The position numbers and the translations under genes are program-made. Source: Leisingera aquimarina DSM 24565 (GTDB taxonomy: Bacteria > Pseudomonadota > Alphaproteobacteria > Rhodobacterales > Rhodobacteraceae). Taken from it: a stretch of DNA of 64,000 nucleotides. Positions within the stretch are counted from its first letter, which is position 1. The number at the start of each line of letters is the position of its first letter. The notes under the pieces were generated by a model. The model was not told the origin of the DNA. It did not search any database and saw only the letters and a list, made by a program, of their open reading frames with translations. Location: assembly GCF_000473165.1 (NCBI RefSeq), contig NZ_KI421504.1:3669061-3733060 (forward strand), written 5' to 3'. Positions 53,484-62,014 of this stretch are shown piece by piece.

Positions 53484-55559
53484 ATGAGCGCACTCGACGA
53501 AAAGATTAACGAGCATTTCGCGGGCTACGTGGTCCGCAAAGACCTTGTTAAAGCGGTCAAAGGCAACGCGATCGTTCCAACATATGTCCTCGAATACCTG
53601 CTTGGGCAGTACTGTGCGACTGACGACGAAGCATCGATCGAGAGCGGCATCGAAACCGTCAAAGAAATCCTTAGAAAGCACTACGTTCACAGAAGCGAAG
53701 CGGGACTGATCCAATCCACGATCAAGGAAAAGGGTCGCTACAAGGTCATCGATCAGATCAGCGTCTCACTGAACGAAAAAACAGACAGTTACGAAGCCAC
53801 GTTCGACAACCTGGGCATCAAAAAGGTTGCGGTGGATAGCGGAACGGTCAAAGCGCACCCAAAGCTGCTTGTGACCGGCGTATGGTGTATTGCCGATGTC
53901 CAATACGAGTTTTCAGAGGACGCAAGAACATCTCCGTGGGTGCTCGAGACCATCAAACCCATTCAGATCGCAAAGGTCGATTACGAGGGGTACAAGGAGG
54001 CGCGCGCGCAATTTTCCAAAGAAGAGTGGATCGATCTCCTGATGCAGTCGATCGGCTTCAATCCTGAAGCCTTCGGCCGCCGAAGCAAGCTCCTGCAGCT
54101 GATGCGCCTGATCCCCTTCGTCGAGCGAAATTACAACATCATCGAACTTGGCCCAAAGGGTACGGGTAAATCGCATATCTACTCTGAGTTTTCGCCACAC
54201 GGGCAGCTGATCTCCGGAGGCGAAGTGACCATCCCGAAGCTGTTTGTAAACAACTCGAATGGGAGGATCGGACTGGTCGGATATTGGGATGTCGTGGCCT
54301 TTGATGAATTTGCAGGGCGCGAGAAAACTGCGAACAAGGCCCTGGTCGACATCATGAAAAACTACATGGCAAACAAGACCTTCTCGCGCGGAGTTAACCC
54401 CATGGGGGCAGAAGCGAGCTTCGCATTTGTCGGCAACACAGACCATAACGTACCGTTCATGCTCAAGAACAGCGACTTGTTCGAAGCCCTGCCGCCACAG
54501 TTCCATGACTCTGCATTCATTGACCGTCTCCACGCATACCTGCCTGGCTGGGAGATCGACGTGATCCGAGGTGAGATGTTCACCACTGGCTACGGGTTCA
54601 TTGTCGACTACCTCGCCGAGATCCTTCGCCATTTGCGCCAAGAAGACTTCTCCAACCGGCCGGACCTGCATTTCAAAGTTAGCGAGAAGATTTCAACCCG
54701 TGATCGGGACGCCGTCTACAAAACCATGTCGGGCTTCCTGAAGGTGATTTTCCCTGCCGGAGATGAAACAGCCGATGACGTTGAAGAGCTCTTGCAGCTC
54801 GCACTTGAAAGCCGAAAGCGCGTAAAGGACCAACTGTTTCGGATCGATGCGACCTATCCAGATGTGGACTTCTTCTACACTGGCTCTGATGGGGAAAAGC
54901 GGCGCGTCCAGACCGTCGAAGAGCAAGAGTTCCCCCAATTCTACTATCTGAAACCTGCCTTAGACCCGAAGCAGCAGGATCAATCCACTGATGCTCTCGA
55001 AGATGACGTCATCGAAGTCGAACATGAGCCACGCGAGACATCGGAGACCTCAGCGCCCACCAAGTCACGCGCCGAAGAGGGTCACCACGTATTCGCCGAA
55101 AACCGAAAGGGCGTCAGCTATGATAAACTGTTTGGGCCTTATCTGGACGGTGCATCGCGGATCGTAGTGACAGACCCCTACATTCGCTATTTTTACCAGA
55201 TCAAGAACATGATGGAATTCGTCGAGATGGTCATCCAGCGCAAGGCGTTAGAAGATCAAGTGGCCATCCATCTTGTCACGGGGCCTGATGACGGAAACGT
55301 CCAAAAGCAACGCGAATTGCTCGAGAGCATTACCGAAGCATGCATCGGTTCAGGGGTTAATTTCACCTGGGCATTTGATGGTTCGGGGACTGCTCATTCC
55401 AGAGATATCGTCACTGACACCGGCTGGAAAATCGTTCTAGATCGCGGTCTAGATATTTTCCAAGCGCCCATGCGACGCGACGGGTTCAGCCTAGGCGACC
55501 GCCTGCAGGAGCACCGCATGCTAAAGAACTTCTATGTGACCTATGTGCGGCAAGACTAA
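53484..55559 (+). CDS. brxL: BREX protein BrxL with MIT-C/PLD-like C-terminal domain
   Basis: A 691-residue protein. The N-terminal and AAA regions are BrxL: Walker A LGPKGTGKSHIYSEF (~220-234), Walker B VVAFDEFAGREK. BrxL is a DNA-binding ring required for phage restriction. The last ~150 residues lack a recognisable Lon Ser-Lys site; instead IVVTDPYIRYFYQIKNMMEF and TDTGWKIVLDRGLDIFQ match the C-terminal domain of MITD1-type proteins, a phospholipase-D-like fold. That domain call is by eye. Confidence 0.88.
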   Translation: MSALDEKINEHFAGYVVRKDLVKAVKGNAIVPTYVLEYLLGQYCATDDEASIESGIETVKEILRKHYVHRSEAGLIQSTIKEKGRYKVIDQISVSLNEKTDSYEATFDNLGIKKVAVDSGTVKAHPKLLVTGVWCIADVQYEFSEDARTSPWVLETIKPIQIAKVDYEGYKEARAQFSKEEWIDLLMQSIGFNPEAFGRRSKLLQLMRLIPFVERNYNIIELGPKGTGKSHIYSEFSPHGQLISGGEVTIPKLFVNNSNGRIGLVGYWDVVAFDEFAGREKTANKALVDIMKNYMANKTFSRGVNPMGAEASFAFVGNTDHNVPFMLKNSDLFEALPPQFHDSAFIDRLHAYLPGWEIDVIRGEMFTTGYGFIVDYLAEILRHLRQEDFSNRPDLHFKVSEKISTRDRDAVYKTMSGFLKVIFPAGDETADDVEELLQLALESRKRVKDQLFRIDATYPDVDFFYTGSDGEKRRVQTVEEQEFPQFYYLKPALDPKQQDQSTDALEDDVIEVEHEPRETSETSAPTKSRAEEGHHVFAENRKGVSYDKLFGPYLDGASRIVVTDPYIRYFYQIKNMMEFVEMVIQRKALEDQVAIHLVTGPDDGNVQKQRELLESITEACIGSGVNFTWAFDGSGTAHSRDIVTDTGWKIVLDRGLDIFQAPMRRDGFSLGDRLQEHRMLKNFYVTYVRQD

Positions 55560-55598
55560 CGGTGAAACTGAGTAGATTTTTCAGAAAAGAGCAAAGCC

Positions 55599-56735
55599 AT
55601 GTTCCGCGTTGATTTGAACCAAAACCGTTTGTCACGCCTGACCCAGAAGCGCTTTTCCGACTTGAACCTGCGCGAGCGTGACCACTTGCAGGAGTGGCTG
55701 GCCAACCAACCTGATGCCCTCGGGGAGGAATTGCTGATCATTCAGAAGGAGTTCGACGGGTTTGATGAAACCCGCGAACGCCTGGATCTCTTGGCGCTCG
55801 ACAAAGACGGCAACCTCGTTGTGATCGAGAACAAACTCGATGACAGCGGGAGAGATGTGACCTGGCAGGCGTTGAAGTACACCGCCTACGTCTCCGGCCT
55901 GACCAAGACGCAGATCGTCGATATCTATCAGCAATACCTCGACCGCTATGCGGGCGGCGGCAATGCGGCCGTGCGGATCTGCGAGTTCATGGAAGTCGAG
56001 GAGTTAGAGGAGACCGTCCTGAACCCCGGCAATGACCAGCGCATGATTTTTATCGCAGCCAATTTTCGGCGTGAGGTCACGGCAACGGTCCTTTGGCTCC
56101 TCAGCCGCGGAATTCGCGCACAATGCTTCAAGGTGACTCCGTATTCGTTTGGCGACGAGCTGATGGTCGACATTCAACAGATTATTCCCACGCCTGAGGC
56201 GGCGGACTTCATGATCGGAATGTCGAGCAAAGAAAACGAAGAGAAAGCCATCCAGGACACGCAGAAAAAGCGGCACAAGCTACGCTTGGACTTCTGGGAA
56301 GCTGCCCTTGAACAGCTGCGCATTGAAGGCGTTACGCTATACCAAAATATCAGTCCGACGAAGGATCACTGGCTCAGCGCAGGATCTGGGACGCGGTCTT
56401 GCCCTTATCAGATGATCTTCTCGCGAGATGAAGCGCGCGTCGAGATAAGCTTGCAGCGCTCTGAAACTGCAGAGAACAAATGGCTGTTCGATCAGCTCTA
56501 TGGCCAGAAAGATGCGATCGAAGCAGCGTTTGGGGCCGAACTCGATTGGCGGCGCATGGACGATAAGAAGGCCAGCCGCATTGTCTACGCTCAGCCCTTT
56601 GACGGCTTCAACAGGGAAGCGTGGCCCGAGATGATTGGTTGGCTTGCGGCTCATATCCAAAAACTGGAAGCGGCCTTCAGTGAACCCCTTTCGCGCCTGA
56701 ACCGTCAGGTTCGGTCGCAAGATGAAGCGACTTAG
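55599..56735 (+). CDS. DUF4268 protein with PD-(D/E)XK nuclease-like N-terminus
   Basis: A 378-residue protein. Residues ~45-90 (DETRERLDLLALDKDGNLVVIENK) have the D...ExK arrangement of PD-(D/E)XK nucleases; the C-terminal half (~225-370) matches DUF4268. It starts 39 bp after brxL on the same strand, so it is likely an accessory BREX-island nuclease. It may add a DNA-cutting activity, but there is no direct evidence. Confidence 0.78.
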   Translation: MFRVDLNQNRLSRLTQKRFSDLNLRERDHLQEWLANQPDALGEELLIIQKEFDGFDETRERLDLLALDKDGNLVVIENKLDDSGRDVTWQALKYTAYVSGLTKTQIVDIYQQYLDRYAGGGNAAVRICEFMEVEELEETVLNPGNDQRMIFIAANFRREVTATVLWLLSRGIRAQCFKVTPYSFGDELMVDIQQIIPTPEAADFMIGMSSKENEEKAIQDTQKKRHKLRLDFWEAALEQLRIEGVTLYQNISPTKDHWLSAGSGTRSCPYQMIFSRDEARVEISLQRSETAENKWLFDQLYGQKDAIEAAFGAELDWRRMDDKKASRIVYAQPFDGFNREAWPEMIGWLAAHIQKLEAAFSEPLSRLNRQVRSQDEAT

Positions 56736-56793
56736 CTGAGGATCCAGTTTTCAGGGATGAAGGCCAGGACGGGAAAGCCGCCCTGGCGCTCAG

Positions 56794-56991
56794 TCATTCC
56801 GTGACCGAATCTTCATCGCGGCGCGGGAAGGCGACCATTTCGACATCGGGGAACATGCTGTGTTTGACGTTGATCGAGGTGATGTTGCCACTGTCGTCGG
56901 TGTTGACGAAGAGGACGCCGCAGCGATCCCAGAAGTTCTTGCCGTCTTTTTCGCCGGATTTGACGTTCAGTTTCAGAGTTTGAGTAGCCAT
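56794..56991 (-). CDS. Hypothetical protein, 65 residues
   Basis: A small beta-rich protein (TLKLNVKSGEKDGKNFWDRC...VLFVNTDDSGNITSINVKHS). ATG at 56991 after GGATCAAAAA (weak). Convergent with the DUF4268 gene. No family recognised. Confidence 0.55.
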   Translation of the reverse strand: MATQTLKLNVKSGEKDGKNFWDRCGVLFVNTDDSGNITSINVKHSMFPDVEMVAFPRRDEDSVTE

Positions 56992-57290
56992 TTTTTGATC
57001 CTCACTTTGAGTGTTTCGATGAACATGACCAAAGCTGGCACCAAGGGGCTGTCAGCGAGAAACTTGCCTCGCGAGGAATGCGCTGGCGCAGGGGAATTTT
57101 CTTGTTGAAGTGGGGACTGCCCCGCGTCTGACACGGCTGCCCGCTTATGTTCAGCAATCGGAAACACGGCGCTGAGGATTTGATTTCAGCACTCACAAAC
57201 TGAACGGTCTCGTCATGCTGCGTCGCAAGAGCTGAAGACCTTAAAGTAACCGATGCGGCTTAACAGCTGTCACTCCTTCACCGCGGAACT
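56992..57290. other. Non-coding stretch, nothing recognised
   Basis: About 300 bp between two minus-strand genes. I see no convincing ORF, RNA or repeat. It probably contains the promoter of the 65-residue protein. Confidence 0.5.
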
Positions 57291-57545
57291 TCAGTCGAAT
57301 ATGTTGTCAAAATCAGATGCAGAGCCCTTACTGCGCGTTCTGACCAATAGTTCTAGGTCGAGGGCTGCCAGCAGCGCCAGGATCGTGTCGAGTTTTGTGC
57401 CACCCCGCCCGGCCTCAACTTTCGATATCGTTTCTTGCCAAACACCGCTGCGCGTGGCGAGATCGGACTGCGTCCAGTTCTTCTCTCGACGAGCCTGACG
57501 GACCGCATGCCCAAGATCTCTGGGAATTCGAACGAAGTTCTGCAA
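57291..57545 (-). CDS. HipB-like XRE transcriptional regulator, apparently without a partner toxin
   Basis: An 84-residue protein with a HipB-type HTH (AVRQARREKNWTQSDLATRSGVWQETISKVE) and the GGTKLDTILALLAAL helix common in HipB antitoxins. Starts at TTG 57545. No HipA gene adjoins it on either side, so it is either an orphan or a regulator of the AbiE operon that diverges from it. Confidence 0.8.
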   Translation of the reverse strand: MQNFVRIPRDLGHAVRQARREKNWTQSDLATRSGVWQETISKVEAGRGGTKLDTILALLAALDLELLVRTRSKGSASDFDNIFD

Positions 57546-57561
57546 GCCTGCCTCCTGCTCC

Positions 57562-57606
57562 TATGATCTTTAGATCATAATGCCTCCATATGATCTAAAG
57601 ACCATA
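57562..57606. promoter_or_regulatory. Two operator palindromes upstream of the HipB-like gene
   Basis: TATGATCTTTAGATCATA (57562-57579) is an 8-bp-arm inverted repeat. A second copy, TATGATCTAAAGACCATA (57589-57606), has one arm mismatch; its centre is 27 bp away. They are placed to block the TTG-started gene. Confidence 0.7.
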
Positions 57607-57632
57607 GGATCAGCAGTCTAGTCCGCGACAAC

Positions 57633-57675
57633 TTACGCTGCGGCGTAATTTTCCAAATTTTGCGCTGCAGCGTAA
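57633..57675. promoter_or_regulatory. Two operator palindromes upstream of abiEi
   Basis: TTACGCTGCGGCGTAA (57633-57648) and TTGCGCTGCAGCGTAA (57660-57675) are 16-bp inverted repeats, 27 bp centre to centre. AbiEi antitoxins are known to repress their operon cooperatively through paired inverted repeats in the promoter, which fits. Confidence 0.7.
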
Positions 57676-57789
57676 ATTTCACATCAGTGCTTCTCTTCGC
57701 CCTATGCCAGCCGCACCTACCTAGGGGGTGCTCTATGGTCCATTGACTTTCAGAAAAACATAACATATTTTCTGACAAGGAGTTCGAAT

Positions 57790-58386
57790 ATGATTACGTC
57801 AAACATCAAGCAACGCATCATCGGAAAAGGTCGCGGCGCAATCTTTGCGCCGACCGATTTTCTCGACATCGGATCCCGCGCAAGCGTAGATCAGGCCCTG
57901 TCACGCCTTGCTGATCAGGGTGTGATCCGCCGACTGACGCGGGGGCTGTATGACTACCCGAAGAAGAGCCCGCGCTTCGGATTTCTGTCGCCTTCCGCCG
58001 ATGACATCGCAAAAGCTGTTGCTCGAAAGGACGGTCAGATCTTGCAACCTTCTCCTTCGATGGCTGCCAATCAGTTGGGCCTTTCCACTCAGGTACCATC
58101 CAAGCCGACCTATATGACCGACGGCCCAACCCGCACTAAGAAAGTTGGGCGGCAAGTCATCCAGTTCCGCAAGGCATCCCCAAAAACATTGGTCGGCGCA
58201 GGACATAAGACTGGGGTCGTCTTCCAGGCGTTGCGTTATGTCGGCAAGGACCGTGTGGACAGTCAAATCGTCGACCGCCTTGCACGCGCACTGGACGACA
58301 ATGATCGGAAGCTCTTGGCAAAGCAAAGCAGACACGTACCTGCATGGATGCACCCAGTCGTGCAACAGATTGTTGCACACGCTTAA
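57790..58386 (+). CDS. abiEi: AbiEi antitoxin (DUF6088 type)
   Basis: A 198-residue protein with a winged-helix N-terminus (ASVDQALSRLADQGVIRRLTRGLYDYP) and a C-terminal antitoxin domain. Type IV antitoxin and autorepressor of the AbiE abortive-infection system. The toxin gene starts 2 bp after its stop. Confidence 0.88.
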   Translation: MITSNIKQRIIGKGRGAIFAPTDFLDIGSRASVDQALSRLADQGVIRRLTRGLYDYPKKSPRFGFLSPSADDIAKAVARKDGQILQPSPSMAANQLGLSTQVPSKPTYMTDGPTRTKKVGRQVIQFRKASPKTLVGAGHKTGVVFQALRYVGKDRVDSQIVDRLARALDDNDRKLLAKQSRHVPAWMHPVVQQIVAHA

Positions 58387-58388
58387 GC

Positions 58389-59396
58389 ATGGAAAATTTC
58401 GCCAACGACGCGCCTAAACTCAGAGATGAGGCCTTTCAAGAAACTTCAGCGCAGCTTGGAATATCGAAGGCAATCATCGAAAAAGACTTTTGGGTTTGCT
58501 GGTCCCTAAAGCAGCTCTTTGCACTGCCATCTTTTGGCGAGCAAATGATCTTCAAGGGCGGAACATCCCTGTCCAAAGCCTATGACGTGATCCACCGCTT
58601 CTCCGAGGATGTGGACCTCTCGCTAGACCGCGAACAACTCGGATTTGTAGGCGACCGCGACCCAGAAGACCCGGAGCTATCGGGCAAGAAGAAGAAAAAG
58701 TTGCTTCAGGAACTGGAGGAAGCGGCGAAAGAAGCCGTAGGAGGCCAACTGCTGGCCGAGATTCAAACAGTGTTTGGCTCCAGTCTAGAACAAAGCTTCA
58801 CGCTATCGGTCGACCCAAGTGACCCGCAAACCATTCTCTTTGCCTACCCCGCGTTGGCAGAAAACGATTCGGGCTATGTCAAACCGGTTGTACGCTTTGA
58901 GTTCGGTGCCCGTGGCGTCCAACTGCCTGCAGAGCAGATCGACATTGCGCCATACCTGCATCAGGCTTTTCCCGATCTTCTGGCAGACGGTCTGGTCGGC
59001 GTGAAAGTGTTAGGGGTCGAGCGCACGTTCTGGGAGAAAGCCACCATTTTGCATATGCTCTTTCATCAAGATGCAACCAAACCCCTCGCAGATCGTATGT
59101 CCCGCCATTACTACGATATGGCGCAGCTGATTGGGCATGAAGCCAAAAAACGTGCCCTCGAAAAGCTCGATTTGCTGACCCAAGTCGCTCATCACAAATC
59201 GGTATTCTTCAAATCCTCCTGGGCAAACTACGATGAGGCCAAGCCCGGTTCCTTGCGCTTGACCCCAAACGCCGATCTCACTGCCGCTCTTCGAAAAGAC
59301 TATGCTGGGATGCGGGAAATGATCATCGGTGACGCACCAACCTTCGATGAAATCATCGCTACGATCGAGACCTTCGAGACCGAGATCAACAGCTGA
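58389..59396 (+). CDS. abiEii: AbiEii nucleotidyltransferase toxin
   Basis: A 335-residue nucleotidyltransferase: EKDFWVCWSLKQLF, then the active-site motif FKGGTSLSKAYDVIHRFSEDVDLSLDR (~53-79) and FWEKATILHMLFH. AbiEii toxins halt growth reversibly during phage infection. Start at the ATG at 58389, coupled to abiEi. Confidence 0.9.
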   Translation: MENFANDAPKLRDEAFQETSAQLGISKAIIEKDFWVCWSLKQLFALPSFGEQMIFKGGTSLSKAYDVIHRFSEDVDLSLDREQLGFVGDRDPEDPELSGKKKKKLLQELEEAAKEAVGGQLLAEIQTVFGSSLEQSFTLSVDPSDPQTILFAYPALAENDSGYVKPVVRFEFGARGVQLPAEQIDIAPYLHQAFPDLLADGLVGVKVLGVERTFWEKATILHMLFHQDATKPLADRMSRHYYDMAQLIGHEAKKRALEKLDLLTQVAHHKSVFFKSSWANYDEAKPGSLRLTPNADLTAALRKDYAGMREMIIGDAPTFDEIIATIETFETEINS

Positions 59397-59470
59397 CCAG
59401 AGGACGCAAATTCTCAACGGCTTTGCCCTGAGTTCAAGCGCACGAAACGCACTGTTCACGCCGATCCTTT

Positions 59471-60334
59471 TCACGCCTGCAACCCCGCAGCGCGCACCTG
59501 CTCGGGCGTCACCAGTTTTGATGTGACCAAATCCTCGATCTGCCGGTTTGTGATGTGGCGGCATAGAGGATGGCGCTCGTGGATCCACTCGGCGAGGCTG
59601 GCGCGTCCTTTGGATTCGGCCTCTCGCGCTTTCTCACGATCTGCCTGTATCTGGGCCAGCCCCTTTTCCCAACGTCGCATCTTGAACCAATTGTCGGAGA
59701 AACAGACCTTGCTGCGCGTGTAGCCTTCGCTTTCCTTGGCATAGGCTTTGACCGCCTGCAGCAGGTCATCGGGCTCTACCCCGGCTTTCACAGCCGCTGC
59801 GATCAGGCGCAGACTGGTCCGCCGGTCTCGGATCCTGTCCTCGGGATAGGCCGCCAAGATCTTCTCAGCTTCAAGATCTTCAACCCCCTCCGCCGCCTCG
59901 CGCCTGCGCGTAGGTGGTTTATGGATGGTTTTAGGATGGTTTGGGGTCCACCGTGAACCCCGTACCCCGTTCACCGTGGACCCCGTACCAGGTTCAGACT
60001 GGACGGGGTTCACGGTGACCCCCGTCTCAATGTCGGGCTCAGCCGTGGATTCGAGCGCGGCCACGCGCTCCAGAACGATGCGGTAAATGACGGTGTAGCC
60101 ATTCTTGCACTGCCGCCGCCCCGTCTCGATCAGAATGCCCTCGCGCAAGAAGTCGATGATCGTGCGCTTTACCGTGCTCTCGCTGAGCTCTGTGTGGCGC
60201 TGGATCGTCCCCTTCGAACACCAGATACCAGAGCCGTCGTCGCTCGCCTTGTCGGCCAGGAACATAATGATCTGCTTTCGCGCGGCGCTGCCAAAGCGGC
60301 GCTCGGCGCATTCGTTTGCGATGCGCCAGCTCAT
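59471..60334 (-). CDS. Helix-turn-helix protein at the ICE right end (replication/partition-like)
   Basis: A 287-residue protein. The N-terminal ~90 residues form a winged HTH (RKQIIMFLADKASDDG, CSKGTIQRHTELSESTVKRTIIDFL), a Pro/Thr-rich linker follows, and the C-terminus is helical (FSDNWFKMRRWEKGLAQ). The layout resembles helix-turn-helix replication-initiator-like proteins of plasmids and islands. No iterons are visible nearby, so replication is only a possibility. Confidence 0.7.
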   Translation of the reverse strand: MSWRIANECAERRFGSAARKQIIMFLADKASDDGSGIWCSKGTIQRHTELSESTVKRTIIDFLREGILIETGRRQCKNGYTVIYRIVLERVAALESTAEPDIETGVTVNPVQSEPGTGSTVNGVRGSRWTPNHPKTIHKPPTRRREAAEGVEDLEAEKILAAYPEDRIRDRRTSLRLIAAAVKAGVEPDDLLQAVKAYAKESEGYTRSKVCFSDNWFKMRRWEKGLAQIQADREKAREAESKGRASLAEWIHERHPLCRHITNRQIEDLVTSKLVTPEQVRAAGLQA

Positions 60335-60440
60335 TGAACCACCTCACCGGTCAGAGGCAACGAAAAGTCCGACTGAGCGTTTGCGGTGTGGCGCTGACCC
60401 GTGCTAATGTGCTTCGAAAGCTGACACGCTTTTTCTATTT

Positions 60441-60479
60441 GGCCTCGGTTCACAGTTGCCGCTGTGACGGGGCCTTTTT
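60441..60479 (+). terminator. Terminator-like hairpin near the ICE right end
   Basis: An imperfect stem (GGCCTCGG...CACAG / CTGTG...CGGGGCC, 60441-60474) followed by TTTTT on the plus strand. No plus-strand gene was recognised upstream within 1 kb, so it may end a small RNA or insulate the attachment site. Confidence 0.5.
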
Positions 60480-60584
60480 CGTTTTGAACCGGCGAAATTG
60501 GCTTTGAAACTTTCGCTTTTTGTTCACTTTTTGTCAGGGGGTGTTTTGCACCCTTAACCTGTTGTTTTCGCTTGCGCTCTTTCT

Positions 60585-60632
60585 GGATTGCAAATCCGTG
60601 TACACCGGTTCGATTCCGGTACTCGCCTCCAA
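60585..60632 (+). repeat. attR: second copy of the 48-bp tRNA-Cys 3' end
   Basis: Identical to 10,369-10,416. Only the 3' part of the tRNA is present (anticodon arm to CCA), with no 5' half, so it is not a functional tRNA. Confidence 0.95.
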
Positions 60633-60704
60633 ACAAAATCAATCACTTAAACGTGAAACGCTCGGAACAGACCGGGCATTTTACATCCCATTTTACAATT
60701 CCGT

Positions 60705-61767
60705 TCATGCATTACCCTCCCGCGCAGCGCTCAAAAGGGTCAAAACGTCACCGGTTTCACTCGGGGAAACCTGTGCGTACCGCTCAATCATTGCTGCCGC
60801 TGTACGTAGCGACCACCCCATGCAACCTGCAATCTGGGACAGCGAAAGACCGGCTCGAAGCAGGCGGGTCGCGGCGGTGCCACGCGCATCATAAAGGCGC
60901 AGGTCATAGCCAAGCCGTTCCGGCGTCATTCCGGCCTTGTCCGGCCATTGCCGTACGCCCTCAGAGGCCCTGTGTTCAGTCAACGGGTTGCCGCTCGCAT
61001 TGGTGAGGATCAAAAGACGGTCAGATGGGGTGCCGTCGATAATCTCAGCCATGGCCTGACTAACGGACACAAATGCTGATTTGCCCCGTTTGTTGGTCTT
61101 GATACGAATCCGCCGCCCGCCCGGTGTGGGTTCAATATGGGCGCGGGAAAGCCGAATAAGGTCACCGAGGCGCATTCCGGTTTCGCACGCCGTCACAAGA
61201 ATTCTGACCACCCATTCCGGCGCAATCTTTCGTATCGCCATGACATGCTCCGGCACCCAAACAACATCAGAATGGTCAGAGCGGTAGACCTTTTTGAAAC
61301 TGCGATGGTGCTCCGCAATCCTACCGGCTTCCCGCGCCCAGTTCAGTGTCCGTGTTACAACGGTCCCCGCGTAGTCATACTGTTTCGGAGAGTGTGCCAA
61401 TCATTCACTTCTGCCCGTGAGGCAGCTTCTTCAAACATAGCGGAGGGGTCATCCCGGAACTCTTCGGAGAACCTCAAGGCCCATTTCCTTTAGTCGGCTT
61501 GAGTACGCGGTTTCAGAGCCAAAAATTCAGCCGACTGCAAATAGGCATCACCAGTGCCTCGGTCATCTGGCCGCGTGTCTTCGGCTGGGCTGCTTCCATC
61601 GCCGCCGTATAGGCCGAAAAGAATTCTGCGACCTTGGGAAACGGGCGGGCATCTTTCCAAAACCCGGTTCCCTTGCGGCCACGCAAAGAGAAGTAAAAGC
61701 ACACCGAGCCATCGGCGAGCTTAGCCCGCACACGATGGACCTCGGGAGGCAGATTACCTCGTGGCAC
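60705..61767 (-). pseudogene. Tyrosine integrase pseudogene
   Basis: The reading frame starts at GTG 61767 (PRGNLPPEVHRVRAKLADG...) and ends with a full catalytic domain (ETGMRLGDLIRL, YDARGTAATRLLRAG, MGWSLRTAAAMIERYA). In between are three lesions: a one-base loss near 61,548 (switching from TEALV to DAYLQSAEFLALKPRTQAD), a stop (TAA where a tyrosine codon is expected) near 61,490 and a frame change near 61,400. It can no longer make a whole recombinase. Confidence 0.82.
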
Positions 61768-62014
61768 GGCGCGCTCTCCGTGCTGCAACAAATCCTTCGG
61801 CCTCACCAGATTGCGCCGCAAGCAATCTCTGTGCCTCATCAAGCCTTCTGCGCACTAAAGCCGGATCAAAGTATCCCCTGCGGCCCGGAACAGGTGTGAT
61901 CCTCATTGAAACGCACCAGCCCCGAAAAGCTGCATTGGTTCCCGAGTAGCCTAAGCGGGAAGCCAGATCCTCAGATGAAACCAGTTCAATACCCAGTGTC
62001 CCTAGCGGCTCCAT
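61754..62014 (-). CDS. Small hypothetical protein upstream of the integrase remnant
   Basis: An 86-residue basic protein with a possible HTH (SSEDLASRLGYSGTNAAFRGWC) and an Arg-rich end. The position next to an integrase suggests an excisionase-like role; not proven. It starts at ATG 62014, overlapping the upstream stop by 3 bp, and overlaps the integrase start. Confidence 0.6.
   Translation of the reverse strand: MEPLGTLGIELVSSEDLASRLGYSGTNAAFRGWCVSMRITPVPGRRGYFDPALVRRRLDEAQRLLAAQSGEAEGFVAARRARRATR

Larger units (their letters stand above)
10369..60584. mobile_element. Integrative and conjugative element, 50.2 kb, inserted in tRNA-Cys
   Basis: Bounded by the 48-bp tRNA-Cys repeats. It encodes a tyrosine integrase at the left border, a full VirB type IV secretion operon, a VirD4 coupling protein, a relaxase, MobC and a probable oriT, so it has everything expected for self-transfer. 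Cargo is almost entirely defence-related: a cyclic-nucleotide locus, BREX type 1 and AbiE. No replication gene is certain. Confidence 0.93.

Noticed and set aside
57291..57545. HipBA toxin-antitoxin pair
   Set aside because: No HipA kinase gene lies on either side; the neighbours are AbiE and a 300-bp gap.
10369..60584. Prophage
   Set aside because: No capsid, tail, terminase or lysis genes; the structural genes belong to a VirB/VirD4 conjugation system.
60585..60632. A second tRNA-Cys gene
   Set aside because: Only the 3' part exists; there is no D arm or 5' acceptor strand, so it is an attachment-site copy.
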